The notes: generated from the sequence alone by a model not told the origin. A stretch of DNA of 10,551 bases from Bacteroidales bacterium (GCA_007130545.1 SLSG01000241.1:1-10551); one strand, 5' to 3'. Shown: positions 1-7,042, numbered from the stretch's first letter. Numbers and translations: made by a program.

Positions 1-195
1 CGGCAGGTCACACAGGTCGATCTTTTCAAACAAGGGCCTTTTGCCGGTGATCCGGGCCACCTGGTCCAGCATCTGCTCGCGTGAGTTGGAAAGGTTGTCC
101 AGTACGAGTACCTCGTAACCGTTGAGTTGCAGTTCGACGACGGTGTGGGAGCCGATGTACCCGGTGCCTCCCGTGACCAGAATTTTCTTCCCCAT
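1..195 (-). CDS. galE: UDP-glucose 4-epimerase (GalE-type SDR epimerase), N-terminal 65 residues only
   Basis: The start codon is ATG at 195-193 on the minus strand and the gene leaves the window at base 1, so only the first 65 codons are seen. The translation opens MGKKILVTGGTGYIGSHT, which is the Rossmann nucleotide-binding motif GxxGxxG (G9, G12, G15) of extended short-chain dehydrogenases. It continues to LVLDNLSNS at about residues 30-38, where D33 should bind the NAD ribose; DNLSNS is characteristic of GalE. The family interconverts UDP-glucose and UDP-galactose, and some members also act on UDP-GlcNAc/UDP-GalNAc, using tightly bound NAD in the cytoplasm. The start lies 12 bp after the stop of the upstream dehydrogenase gene, so it is very probably the fourth gene of the polysaccharide operon. 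The catalytic Ser-Tyr-Lys part is outside the window, so substrate range cannot be judged. Confidence 0.9.
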   Translation of the reverse strand, partial: MGKKILVTGGTGYIGSHTVVELQLNGYEVLVLDNLSNSREQMLDQVARITGKRPLFEKIDLCDLP

Positions 196-207
196 AGCGG
201 CAAATGC

Positions 208-1509
208 TTAAAAACTCCAGTAAGTTAAGTCTTTTATTTTATTCCGGTAGATTCCCTTGATGTCTACCAGTATTCCAGGACCGTTGTCCTTCATCATATT
301 GCGGAAGTCATCCTCGGTCAGCCGAAGGTAGGGTGCATGGTTCACGGCCACCACCACCGCATCGTAATTATGATCGTACTCGTTGACCAGTCCGAATCCA
401 TATTCCTCCTTTACCTCCTCCGGATCGGCAAAGGGGTCGGTTACATCCACCCGGACCCCATAGCTTTGAAGTTCACTGATCAGGTCCGCCACCTTGGAGT
501 TCCGGATGTCTGTCACATTTTCCTTGAAGGTGGCCCCCATGACCAGTACCTTTGTGCCGAGGATGTTCTTGCCTGCCGCGATCAGCTTTTTTACCAGCTG
601 CTTGGCTGCGTAGAAGCCCATGGAGTCATTGACGAACCTGCCCGAATTGATTACCTGGGGATGGTAGCGGTACTCTTTCGCTTTGTAGACCAGGTAATAG
701 GGGTCCACCCCGATACAATGCCCGCCTACCAATCCGGGAAAAAAATTCAAAAAATTCCACTTTGTGCGGGCCGCCTCCAGCACATCGTAGGTGTTGATGC
801 CCATGCGGTTGAATATGATGGATAATTCATTCATCAATGCGATGTTCACATCCCGCTGGGTATTTTCAATGATCTTGGCGGCTTCTGCCACCCTTATGGT
901 CGGGGCCTTGTGTATGCCAGCCGTTACGATTTGTCCGTACGTCCGGGCAATATTTTCCAGCGCTTCTTCGTCGCATCCCGACACCACCTTGACAATGGTG
1001 GTAAGCGAATGTTCCTTGTCACCCGGATTAATCCTTTCGGGGGAGAATCCCACCTTGAAGTCTGGTCCCGCCTTCAGACCGGACACTTCCTCCAGCACCG
1101 GAATGCAGTCTTCCTCTGTGCAGCCCGGGTAAACGGTAGATTCATATACCACATAATCGCCCTTTTTCAATGCCTTGCCTACAGAACGCGAAGCCGCCAG
1201 CACATGGCGCAGGTCCGGCAAATTATGCGCATCAATCGGTGTGGGCACTCCGATGATATGGAAATGGGCCTGCCGCAGATCCGAGGCATCGCTTGTAAAC
1301 AGCACATTGCAATCATCAAAGTCGGATGCTTCCAGTTCATGGTTCGGATCGATGCGGTTGCGCATTTTCTCCACCCGGTCGGCCCGGATATCAAAACCCA
1401 CAACCCGGAAATGCCTTGCAAACTCAAGTGCAATAGGCAGTCCTACGTACCCAAGTCCGATTACCGAAACCGCCGCTTCTTTTTTCTTCAGCTTGTCAAA
1501 AATTCCCAT
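208..1509 (-). CDS. tviB: Nucleotide-sugar 6-dehydrogenase, TviB/WbpO type (UDP-GlcNAc or UDP-GalNAc to the uronate)
   Basis: This 433-residue cytoplasmic enzyme should oxidise C6 of a UDP-N-acetylhexosamine to the carboxylate with two NAD+. The N-terminal NAD domain has GLGYVGLP at 18-25 with D40 at the end of the second strand. YESTVYPG (122-129) and FSPERINPGDKEH (155-167) follow; the latter is typical of the TviB/WbpO branch. The central domain has AEAAKIIENTQRDVN (208-222) with the conserved K212. The catalytic cysteine is C265 in GGHCIGVDPYYL (262-273). The C-terminal domain begins near VMGATFKENVTDIRN (323-337). Length is normal for the family and nothing essential is missing. It lies 67 bp after the acetyltransferase gene and 12 bp before galE. 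TviB is known to make UDP-GlcNAcA, the precursor that the WbpE/WbpD-type enzymes beside it would need after a 3-oxidation. GlcNAc versus GalNAc specificity cannot be read from sequence. Confidence 0.93.
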   Translation of the reverse strand: MGIFDKLKKKEAAVSVIGLGYVGLPIALEFARHFRVVGFDIRADRVEKMRNRIDPNHELEASDFDDCNVLFTSDASDLRQAHFHIIGVPTPIDAHNLPDLRHVLAASRSVGKALKKGDYVVYESTVYPGCTEEDCIPVLEEVSGLKAGPDFKVGFSPERINPGDKEHSLTTIVKVVSGCDEEALENIARTYGQIVTAGIHKAPTIRVAEAAKIIENTQRDVNIALMNELSIIFNRMGINTYDVLEAARTKWNFLNFFPGLVGGHCIGVDPYYLVYKAKEYRYHPQVINSGRFVNDSMGFYAAKQLVKKLIAAGKNILGTKVLVMGATFKENVTDIRNSKVADLISELQSYGVRVDVTDPFADPEEVKEEYGFGLVNEYDHNYDAVVVAVNHAPYLRLTEDDFRNMMKDNGPGILVDIKGIYRNKIKDLTYWSF

Positions 1510-1576
1510 ACAGTCTAAAGTTTGGTATAGTGTTACAATGGTTTGCCTTTACAGGCGCGCGTTTAATCAAGGCATA

Positions 1577-2161
1577 CTAATCCACGCGTGTCACGCCCCC
1601 GTCCTTAAGCCGGTAAAACTTGCCGCTTTCCGGGCAGGCCGCCTGCCCCGACGCATCAAAATCGAGCCGGTGCCCGTATTCGCTCATCCAGCCGGTCTGC
1701 CTGGCCGGGTTCCCCACCACCAGGGCATGCGGGGGTACATCCCTGGTGACCACGGCCCCCGCACCGATAAAGGAAAACCTTCCGATCTCAATGCCGCATA
1801 CAATCGTTGCATTGGCACCAATGGTGGCCCCTTTTCTGACCATGGTCTTCACGTATTGGTCCCGCCGGACGACCGCAGAGCGCGGGTTCACGATATTGGT
1901 GAATACCATGGACGGGCCCAGGAACACATCGTCCTCGCATACCACGCCGGTGTAAATGGAGACGTTGTTCTGCACCTTGACGTTGTTGCCCAGAACCACG
2001 CCGGGTGATATCACCACATTCTGGCCAAGGTTGCAGTTCTCCCCGATGCGGCAATCAGGCATGATATGGCTGAAATGCCATATTTTGGTTCCCTTTCCGA
2101 TGGTGCATCCGGGGTCGATGACAGCCGTCGGGTGGCTGGAATAGCCTTTTTCTTCTTTCAT
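1577..2161 (-). CDS. wbpD: WbpD-type UDP-3-amino-sugar N-acetyltransferase, left-handed beta-helix
   Basis: This 194-residue protein is a hexapeptide-repeat acyltransferase. Isoleucine/valine-led hexads run from about residue 11 to 152 (for example IGKGTKIWHFSHI at 21-33 and IGENCNLGQNVVISPG at 39-54). They are interrupted by a loop, FLGPSMVFTNIVNPRSAV (80-97), that strongly resembles WbpD/WlbB. The helix resumes with KGATIGANATIVCGI (110-124) and ends in GAGAVVTRDVP and VGNPARQTGWMS (149-160), again a WbpD hallmark. The tail carries CPESGKFYRL (176-185). Known family members transfer acetyl from acetyl-CoA to the 3-amino group of UDP-GlcNAc3NA, giving UDP-GlcNAc3NAcA for O-antigen. The gene starts 11 bp after the aminotransferase stop, matching the coupled WbpE-WbpD steps. 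A dTDP-sugar acetyltransferase (FdtC/QdtC-like) is possible, but the adjacent uronate dehydrogenase favours WbpD. Confidence 0.9.
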   Translation of the reverse strand: MKEEKGYSSHPTAVIDPGCTIGKGTKIWHFSHIMPDCRIGENCNLGQNVVISPGVVLGNNVKVQNNVSIYTGVVCEDDVFLGPSMVFTNIVNPRSAVVRRDQYVKTMVRKGATIGANATIVCGIEIGRFSFIGAGAVVTRDVPPHALVVGNPARQTGWMSEYGHRLDFDASGQAACPESGKFYRLKDGGVTRVD

Positions 2162-2172
2162 TTGTCGAAGGC

Positions 2173-3303
2173 TTATTGTTTGAAGAAGTCCAACACCGCC
2201 CCGGCAATATGGGCCAGCTGTTCATTGTCCAACTCTGTATGCATGGGCAGGCTGATCACCGCCTGGCTAAGGGCCTCGCTGACCGGGAAATCACCTTCCC
2301 TGTACCTGGCATCCCGGTAGGCCTTCTGCATATGCATCGGGACCGGGTAATAGACCATTGCGGGGACCTCCCGTTGGTTTAAAAACTCCTGAAGTTTGAA
2401 GCGGTCAATGCCCTTTGTTTTTAGTGTGTACTGATGGAACACATGGGTGGAGAATTCGCTTCTTGCCGGGATGGTGATCCCGGGATGGCCCTGAAATGCC
2501 TTGTCGTAGACTGTGGAAGCCTTCCGGCGTGCTTCTGCATACGCATCCAAATGGCGCAGCTTCACCCGTAAAATGGCTGCCTGTATGCTGTCCAGTCGGG
2601 AGTTCACCCCGATGGAATCATGGTAATAACGCACTTCCATGCCATGGTTCACGATCACGCGCATGCGGCTGGCCAGCTCCCCGTCATCAGTGAAGATGGC
2701 CCCGCCATCCCCGTAACAGCCAAGGTTTTTGGACGGGAAAAAGGAGGTGCATCCGATATGTCCAAGGGTGCCTGCTTTTTTTCTGCGGCCGTCGGGAAAG
2801 ATATAATCCGCACCGATCGCCTGGGCGTTGTCTTCAATGATGAACAGCCCTTTCTCCTCCGCAATTTCCATTAATGGCTCCATATGGACACATTGCCCGA
2901 AGAGGTGGACAGGAACAATTGCCTTCGTTTTGGGTGTAATGGCCTTTCTGACCGCCTCCGGGTCGATGTTGAAAGTGTCGGGAAGCACATCCACCAGCAC
3001 GGGAGTCAGTCCCAGCAAGGCAATGACCTCTACGGTGGCCACAAAGGTGAAGGATGTGGTGATGACCTCGTCACCGGGCCTCAGGTCCAGCGCCATCATC
3101 GCCACCTGCAGGGCATCCGTACCATTGGCGCACGGGATGACATGCCTGATCCCGAGATAGTCCTCCAGGTCCTTCTGGAAATGTTTGACCTCCGGTCCGT
3201 TGATATACTGGGTGGAGCGTATTACGTCCAGAACGGCGGAATCGATCTCAGACTGAATTTTTTCATATTGACTTTTTAAGTCAACCATGTGGATCTTTCT
3301 CAT
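2173..3303 (-). CDS. wbpE: WbpE-type PLP-dependent sugar aminotransferase (DegT/DnrJ/EryC1/StrS family)
   Basis: This 376-residue fold-type I aminotransferase should convert a UDP-3-keto-hexosaminuronate to the 3-amino sugar with glutamate as donor. Visible motifs are NGTDAL (60-65, phosphate binding), TTSFTFVAT (82-90), EDNAQAIGA (157-165) with D158 for the PLP ring nitrogen, and FFPSKNLGCYGDGGA (188-202) with K192 as the Schiff-base lysine. GVNSRLDSIQAAIL (232-245) and VYYPVPMHMQ (317-326) are also typical. I chose ATG at 3303-3301 over an in-frame TTG directly upstream (3306). The resulting start, MRKIHMVDLKSQYE, fits the family, and an exact Bacteroidota -7 box lies 41 bp upstream. It is the first gene of the minus-strand operon, 11 bp before the acetyltransferase. 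The sugar substrate is inferred from neighbours; the family also includes perosamine and Fuc3N aminotransferases. Confidence 0.92.
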   Translation of the reverse strand: MRKIHMVDLKSQYEKIQSEIDSAVLDVIRSTQYINGPEVKHFQKDLEDYLGIRHVIPCANGTDALQVAMMALDLRPGDEVITTSFTFVATVEVIALLGLTPVLVDVLPDTFNIDPEAVRKAITPKTKAIVPVHLFGQCVHMEPLMEIAEEKGLFIIEDNAQAIGADYIFPDGRRKKAGTLGHIGCTSFFPSKNLGCYGDGGAIFTDDGELASRMRVIVNHGMEVRYYHDSIGVNSRLDSIQAAILRVKLRHLDAYAEARRKASTVYDKAFQGHPGITIPARSEFSTHVFHQYTLKTKGIDRFKLQEFLNQREVPAMVYYPVPMHMQKAYRDARYREGDFPVSEALSQAVISLPMHTELDNEQLAHIAGAVLDFFKQ

Positions 3304-3344
3304 CAAGAAGTAGAATTTTTATGCAGTATCTTATGGGAACGCCA

Positions 3345-3352
3345 CAAAGATA
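3345..3352 (-). promoter_or_regulatory. Candidate promoter -7 element for the polysaccharide operon
   Basis: Read on the minus strand this is TATCTTTG, an exact match to the Bacteroidota primary-sigma -7 consensus TAnnTTTG. It lies 41 bp before the aminotransferase ATG, giving a leader of roughly 35 bases. No good TTTG -33 element is seen at the usual spacing; the expected position reads ACTG and falls inside a GC-rich palindrome. The promoter may therefore be weak or factor-dependent. Confidence 0.55.
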
Positions 3353-3365
3353 AAAAGTTTTTTCT

Positions 3366-3378
3366 CGGGACAGTCCCG
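3366..3378. promoter_or_regulatory. Perfect 6-bp inverted repeat with 1-bp centre, possible operator
   Basis: CGGGAC-A-GTCCCG is a perfect palindrome in the 178-bp divergent spacer between the aminotransferase gene and waaA. It begins 13 bp upstream of the minus-strand -7 box and so covers that promoter's -33 position. It is more GC-rich than its surroundings. Too short to be a convincing terminator and with no U-tract, it is more likely a protein-binding site or chance. Confidence 0.35.
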
Positions 3379-3425
3379 TGCCTGTATAAATTGCAGACCT
3401 GCCTGATGGGTTGACCAAATGGCAA

Positions 3426-3457
3426 TTTCAGGAATCCGGCTGATTAATGTATCTTTG
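3426..3457 (+). promoter_or_regulatory. Candidate promoter for waaA
   Basis: TATCTTTG at 3450-3457 exactly matches the Bacteroidota -7 consensus TAnnTTTG. TTTC at 3426-3429, 20 bp upstream, is a three-of-four match to the -33 element TTTG. The waaA ATG follows 24 bp downstream of the -7 box. The -7 octamer is identical to that of the divergent operon promoter, so the two promoters face away from each other across a 97-bp spacer. Confidence 0.6.
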
Positions 3458-3481
3458 GGGTGGTCTGCTGTGCGTTAAACA

Positions 3482-4732
3482 ATGACGGGAATCCTCTACC
3501 AATTTCTGATCCGCGGCCTGGGTGTTTCCATCCGGGTGGCTGCCTTGTTTTCTGTCAAGGCCAGGCAATGGTGTGCCGGGAGAAAAGACTGGCTTGCGCT
3601 TATGACAAAGCAGCGGGGGGCTGCTCCGGGACCACTGGTGTGGTTTCACTGCGCCTCCCTCGGGGAGTTTGAGCAGGGCCGGCCGGTGATCGAGGCATTT
3701 CGCAGGGATCATCCCGGCCACAAGATACTGTTGAGCTTTTTCTCCCCATCGGGCTACGAGATCCGGAAAAACTACCAGGGGGCTGATTATATTTACTACC
3801 TTCCTTTGGATACCAAAGGCAATGCCCGTCGTTTTCTGGATATCTGGAAGCCACAGCTGGCCATATTCGTAAAATACGAATACTGGTTCAATTATATTCG
3901 TGCGATGGAGGAACGGGGAATTCCGGTGGTGGTGGTTTCCGCCATTTTCCGCCCCGGGCAGCATTTTTTCCGCTGGTACGGAAGATGGTCCCGCAGGCAA
4001 TTGGGAAAGGTGTCCTGGTTCTTTGTGCAGAACCGGGATTCACTGGAACTTCTGAACGGCATTGACATTCAGAATGCCTCTGTCAGCGGGGATACCCGTT
4101 TTGACCGGGTGGCCTCGATCAGCCAGCGTCCGCAGGCGTTCCCGCAATTGCAGGGTTTATCCGGCAAAACACCTGTGCTGGTGGCGGGGAGCACCTGGCC
4201 CGATGATGAAGACCTGCTTCTGCATCTGTTCCGAAATTCAGGCACAGAGATGCATATGCTCATTGCCCCGCACGAGATTACGGCCTCAGGGATTGACCGC
4301 CTGCTTCGGGAATTCGGTAGCACGGCAGTTCTGTTCTCTTCGCTCAGGGGGTTGGAGACGTTCCCCCGGGACAAACGGGTGTTGATCGTTGACCGCATCG
4401 GACGGCTTTCACAGCTTTACCAGTTTGCCACCCTGGCTTACGTGGGTGGTGGGTTCGGGAAAGGGATCCACAACATCCTGGAAGCGGCCACTTTTGGCGC
4501 GCCTGTATTTTTTGGTCCGGCCTACCGGCGTTTCGCCGAGGCGGTTGACCTTGTGGAGAGGGGGGGCGCATTTCCGGTGTCTGACAAGCAAGTCCTCCTG
4601 CAAGAGGTGCAGAACCTGCTCTCTGAGCCCGCAAAGCTACAGCAGGCATCGCGGGTATGCAGCAGTTACGTAGAAGATAACAAGGGGGGTACAGAGAAGA
4701 TAATGGCGTCCCTGAAAAAATTCATTGATTAA
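3482..4732 (+). CDS. waaA: 3-deoxy-D-manno-octulosonic acid (Kdo) transferase, lipid A glycosylation
   Basis: WaaA/KdtA moves Kdo from CMP-Kdo onto the lipid A precursor at the cytoplasmic face of the inner membrane. This 416-residue protein has the family's short hydrophobic N-terminal anchor (about residues 3-24). The GT-30 N-domain includes WFHCASLGEFEQGRPVIE (54-71), where E62 aligns with the catalytic glutamate, plus SFFSPSGYE (85-93), YLPLDTKGNARRFLD (106-120) and KYEYWFNYI (131-139). The C-domain shows SGDTRFDRV (202-210), AGSTWPDDED (235-244), APHEI (262-266) and YVGGGFGKGIHNILEAA (320-336), which form the CMP-Kdo site. Length is normal. The KYEYWFN variant, where E. coli has a TELWPN-like sequence, is in my recollection common in Bacteroidota. 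Whether it adds one or two Kdo residues cannot be told. A consensus promoter precedes it, and a holin-family gene follows 12 bp after the stop. Confidence 0.96.
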   Translation: MTGILYQFLIRGLGVSIRVAALFSVKARQWCAGRKDWLALMTKQRGAAPGPLVWFHCASLGEFEQGRPVIEAFRRDHPGHKILLSFFSPSGYEIRKNYQGADYIYYLPLDTKGNARRFLDIWKPQLAIFVKYEYWFNYIRAMEERGIPVVVVSAIFRPGQHFFRWYGRWSRRQLGKVSWFFVQNRDSLELLNGIDIQNASVSGDTRFDRVASISQRPQAFPQLQGLSGKTPVLVAGSTWPDDEDLLLHLFRNSGTEMHMLIAPHEITASGIDRLLREFGSTAVLFSSLRGLETFPRDKRVLIVDRIGRLSQLYQFATLAYVGGGFGKGIHNILEAATFGAPVFFGPAYRRFAEAVDLVERGGAFPVSDKQVLLQEVQNLLSEPAKLQQASRVCSSYVEDNKGGTEKIMASLKKFID

Positions 4733-4744
4733 AAAAGCCAGCTT

Positions 4745-5119
4745 ATGAACTTTCTTTTTAAGGTTTTGATCTCAACGTTTGCCGTATTCATCAGTGCTTA
4801 CCTGCTTAAAGGGGTGAGTGTGGAACCGTTCACCACGGCCATCGTGGTGGCTTTCGTGCTGGCGCTGCTGAATGCGCTGCTGAAACCCATCCTGGTTATC
4901 CTGACCATACCGGTCACCGTGATGAGCCTGGGCCTGTTTTTGCTGGTGATCAATGCCTTCATCATCCAGCTTGCCGCTTATATTGTCCGGGGCTTTGAAG
5001 TGGCCAGCTTTTGGTGGGCCCTGCTTTTCAGCATTATCCTTTCGGTGGTCAGCTGGTTGCTTGAGCAGCCGGTCAGGCCGCGCGGCCCGCATGGGGGGAG
5101 TCCTCCGCGCCAATATTAA
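4745..5119 (+). CDS. Phage holin family 4 superfamily membrane protein (PF04020 type)
   Basis: This 124-residue, very hydrophobic protein has about four membrane segments, near residues 3-22, 30-50, 57-82 and 88-106. The central stretch has NALLKPIL (43-50), IPVTVMSLGLF (55-65) and LVINAFII (67-74). This is the conserved core of the small four-helix family named after phage holins but widespread as chromosomal genes of unknown role. The C-terminus (109-124) is a short proline-, glycine- and arginine-rich cytosolic tail. It starts 12 bp after waaA and is probably co-transcribed, which hints at an envelope-related job. No phage genes are nearby, so a lysis function is not supported. The family assignment is good; the function is unknown. 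Confidence 0.85.
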   Translation: MNFLFKVLISTFAVFISAYLLKGVSVEPFTTAIVVAFVLALLNALLKPILVILTIPVTVMSLGLFLLVINAFIIQLAAYIVRGFEVASFWWALLFSIILSVVSWLLEQPVRPRGPHGGSPPRQY

Positions 5120-5132
5120 TTGATGTGAGGCC

Positions 5133-5777
5133 CTATTCCTTCAGCAGGTCTTCAAACTGCTTTTCAAACTTTTTAACCTTGGGCAGGACCACAAACTGAC
5201 AATACCCCTGGTTGGGGTTTTTCTCAAAATAGTTGTGGTGGTAGTCCTCTGCCACGTAGAAGGTTTTCAGCGGACTGATCTCGGTGACGATGGGGTCATC
5301 CCATATCCCTGCGCCGTTTAATCGTTCCTTCACCTTCTGCGCAACTGCTTTCTGTCCCTCGTCATGGTAAAAGATCACGGAGCGGTATTGTGTGCCCACA
5401 TCGGCCCCTTGCCGGTTCAGGGTCGTGGGGTCATGGGTTTTGAAGAAGACCTCGAGCAGTTGCAGGTAGGAGATCACCGTAGGGTCAAATTCCACCTGGA
5501 TCACCTCTGCATGTCCGGTACTGCCTGTTTTTACCTCTGTATAGGTCGGATTCTCCGTGCTGCCCCCGGCATAACCGGGACTCACCCCTGAGACCCCCTT
5601 GAGCCGGCTGAAAATGGCTTCGCTGCACCAGAAGCATCCGCTTCCGAATGTGGCCCATGCAATGGATTTGCTGATTGATGCATTCATGTCTTGTTCGGTT
5701 TGAGATTGAAGGTCACCGGCAGCGGGCTGGCTGCATGAAGTAAACAGTAATCCAGACAACAATATAAATATTTTCAT
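5133..5777 (-). CDS. msrA: Peptide methionine-(S)-S-oxide reductase MsrA, predicted lipoprotein
   Basis: MsrA reduces methionine-S-sulfoxide in proteins. The 214-residue protein carries the catalytic motif GSGCFWC (45-51) with nucleophile C48, then GYAGG (68-72), GHAEVIQVEFDP (88-99), HDPTTLNRQGADVGTQYRS (115-133), AEDYHHNYF (176-184) and GYCQFVVLPKVKKF (191-204). Ahead of this is a hydrophobic segment ending LLFTSC with C15, read as a signal peptidase II lipobox (phenylalanine at -3 is suboptimal). An unstructured linker runs to about residue 38. This predicts an exported lipid-anchored enzyme that protects periplasmic or surface proteins, unlike cytoplasmic MsrA. There is no fused MsrB domain. 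It lies 52 bp downstream of the alcohol dehydrogenase on the same strand, with no clear promoter in the gap. Its stop faces the holin-family gene across 13 bp, with no hairpin terminator between. Confidence 0.95.
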   Translation of the reverse strand: MKIFILLSGLLFTSCSQPAAGDLQSQTEQDMNASISKSIAWATFGSGCFWCSEAIFSRLKGVSGVSPGYAGGSTENPTYTEVKTGSTGHAEVIQVEFDPTVISYLQLLEVFFKTHDPTTLNRQGADVGTQYRSVIFYHDEGQKAVAQKVKERLNGAGIWDDPIVTEISPLKTFYVAEDYHHNYFEKNPNQGYCQFVVLPKVKKFEKQFEDLLKE

Positions 5778-5829
5778 TGATCTGTTTTGCGATATACAAC
5801 AACGAAGGGTCCGGATTTGTTTGCAGGGT

Positions 5830-6975
5830 TTAAAGCATCATCTCCGCGAGTGCCCGGTGATCCTTCCCGCTGAGCCTGTGTGCCAGTCCGTCAACCTCAT
5901 TGGTGCCCATCACTTTTACCAGTTCATCCTTCTCTTTTATTGTCGGATGGATCCCCATCTGGCCAAGGCTTAAGGGGCTGTTGAGCCCTGCAAAGAAGTC
6001 TTTGAATCCGGCAATAGTCCCTGCAGTTGTCGATGTGCCGAAAAGGGATTGGCCCAGTTCCGTAATCCGGTCCGGGATCCGGTCTTTCTGCAGCTCCAAC
6101 CAGGCGGGGTAAGCAATGGACAGGGAGGCCCCGTGCGGGATGTCCCACAGCACGCTGAGGCAATGCCCGACCCCGTGCACCCCCCAGTCCTGCGATTTCT
6201 TCCCCGGTGTCGTCATGCCGTTCAGCGCGCATGTGGCGGCATACATGATGCGCGCCCTCAGTCCGGGGTTTTCCAGATCCTTCATCAGCATTGGTCCGTA
6301 CTGCATGGCTTCCTGCAGGATGGCCAGGATAAACCGGTCCGTCAGGCTGGCCTCCCCTTCTCCGAACCAGGCTTCCAGGGAATGGGCGACCAGGTCCGTG
6401 ATCCCATAGGCGGTATGATGTGCCGGTACGCTCCGTGTAAAGCCAGGATCCAGAAAACTATGCCGGGGGAACATCAGCCTGTGTCCGTAGCCGGACTTTT
6501 TCTTCAGGGCATCATGCTGAATGACCGCGTAATGATTCATTTCCGTCCCCGTGGCGGCCAGGGTCAGGATGGCAATCAGGGGGAGTCCCGCAGCGGGCTT
6601 GCGGACACCTTCCACGAAATCCCAGGCGGAGTGGGTGGCCGGGATGGCGACCGATAGGAGCTTGGCACTGTCGATCACACTGCCCCCGCCCACAGCGATT
6701 ACCATATCGACCTCCTTCTCCCTGCCCAGTGCAGCAGCCTGGTCCACATCCTCTATGACGGGATTGGGTTTGATCCCCCCGTATTCAAACAAGTTTATCC
6801 CGGCTTGTCCCAGAGCGGCTGTGCACTCGCTGTAGGCACCGTTGGCCTTGACCGAGCCCTTTCCGTACACCAGCAAGGCTTTCTTGCCAAAAGCACCGGC
6901 AGCCTTGCCCAGTCCGGAAAGGACCCCGCTGCCAAAATGAAGTTTTACCGGGTTGTATATGGTGAAGTTTTCCAT
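5830..6975 (-). CDS. Iron-containing (type III) alcohol dehydrogenase, YqhD/butanol dehydrogenase type
   Basis: This 381-residue cytosolic oxidoreductase should interconvert aldehydes and alcohols with NAD(P)H. I start it at ATG 6975 (MENFTIYNPVKLHFG, the usual family N-terminus) rather than an in-frame ATG seven codons earlier (6996). The candidate promoter would leave only about 10 bases of leader for the longer form. With this start the metal ligands fall at D194, H198, H267 and H281, the same numbers I recall for E. coli YqhD. Other motifs are the cofactor loop YGKGSVKANG (37-46), FEYGGIKPNP (63-72), AVGGGSVIDSAK (94-105), ATGTEMN (141-147), ALNG (250-253) and WDIPHGASLSI (277-287). YqhD reduces lipid-derived and other reactive aldehydes, which would suit its MsrA neighbour. 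A fermentative butanol/ethanol dehydrogenase role is equally possible. K39 replaces a glycine of YqhD, so NADH versus NADPH preference is open. Confidence 0.93.
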   Translation of the reverse strand: MENFTIYNPVKLHFGSGVLSGLGKAAGAFGKKALLVYGKGSVKANGAYSECTAALGQAGINLFEYGGIKPNPVIEDVDQAAALGREKEVDMVIAVGGGSVIDSAKLLSVAIPATHSAWDFVEGVRKPAAGLPLIAILTLAATGTEMNHYAVIQHDALKKKSGYGHRLMFPRHSFLDPGFTRSVPAHHTAYGITDLVAHSLEAWFGEGEASLTDRFILAILQEAMQYGPMLMKDLENPGLRARIMYAATCALNGMTTPGKKSQDWGVHGVGHCLSVLWDIPHGASLSIAYPAWLELQKDRIPDRITELGQSLFGTSTTAGTIAGFKDFFAGLNSPLSLGQMGIHPTIKEKDELVKVMGTNEVDGLAHRLSGKDHRALAEMML

Positions 6976-7012
6976 AAAACAGGATTTGTGGGTCATTTAT
7001 TTCTTTCTGTTG

Positions 7013-7020
7013 CAAAGCTA
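7013..7020 (-). promoter_or_regulatory. Candidate promoter -7 element for the alcohol dehydrogenase gene
   Basis: On the minus strand this reads TAGCTTTG, an exact TAnnTTTG match. It ends 37 bp before the preferred ATG (6975) and only 16 bp before the alternative ATG (6996), which supports the shorter protein. No TTTG-like -33 element is present at the usual spacing. Confidence 0.5.
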
Positions 7021-7042
7021 CATAATTCCACGCGGTTTTGCC

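Noticed and set aside
910..1518. Open frame of 202 codons on the plus strand
   Set aside because: It is antisense to the dehydrogenase gene, whose catalytic motifs are complete. The translation is rich in His, Arg and Gln with no family resemblance.
1545..1555. Short hairpin GCCT-tta c-AGGC type between the acetyltransferase and dehydrogenase genes
   Set aside because: The stem is only 4 bp with no T-run, too weak to call a terminator or attenuator.
1175..2008. Open frame of 277 codons on the plus strand across two minus-strand genes
   Set aside because: It is antisense to the dehydrogenase and acetyltransferase genes, spans their boundary, and shows no recognisable motif. High GC at third positions leaves such frames open.
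4745..5119. Possible prophage remnant because of the holin-like gene
   Set aside because: No endolysin, structural, integrase or attachment sequences are nearby, and the gene is packed into a chromosomal waaA operon; the family is common outside phages.
5120..5132. Terminator between the convergent holin-family and msrA genes
   Set aside because: Only 13 bp separate the stops, and no inverted repeat is visible there or directly beside it.
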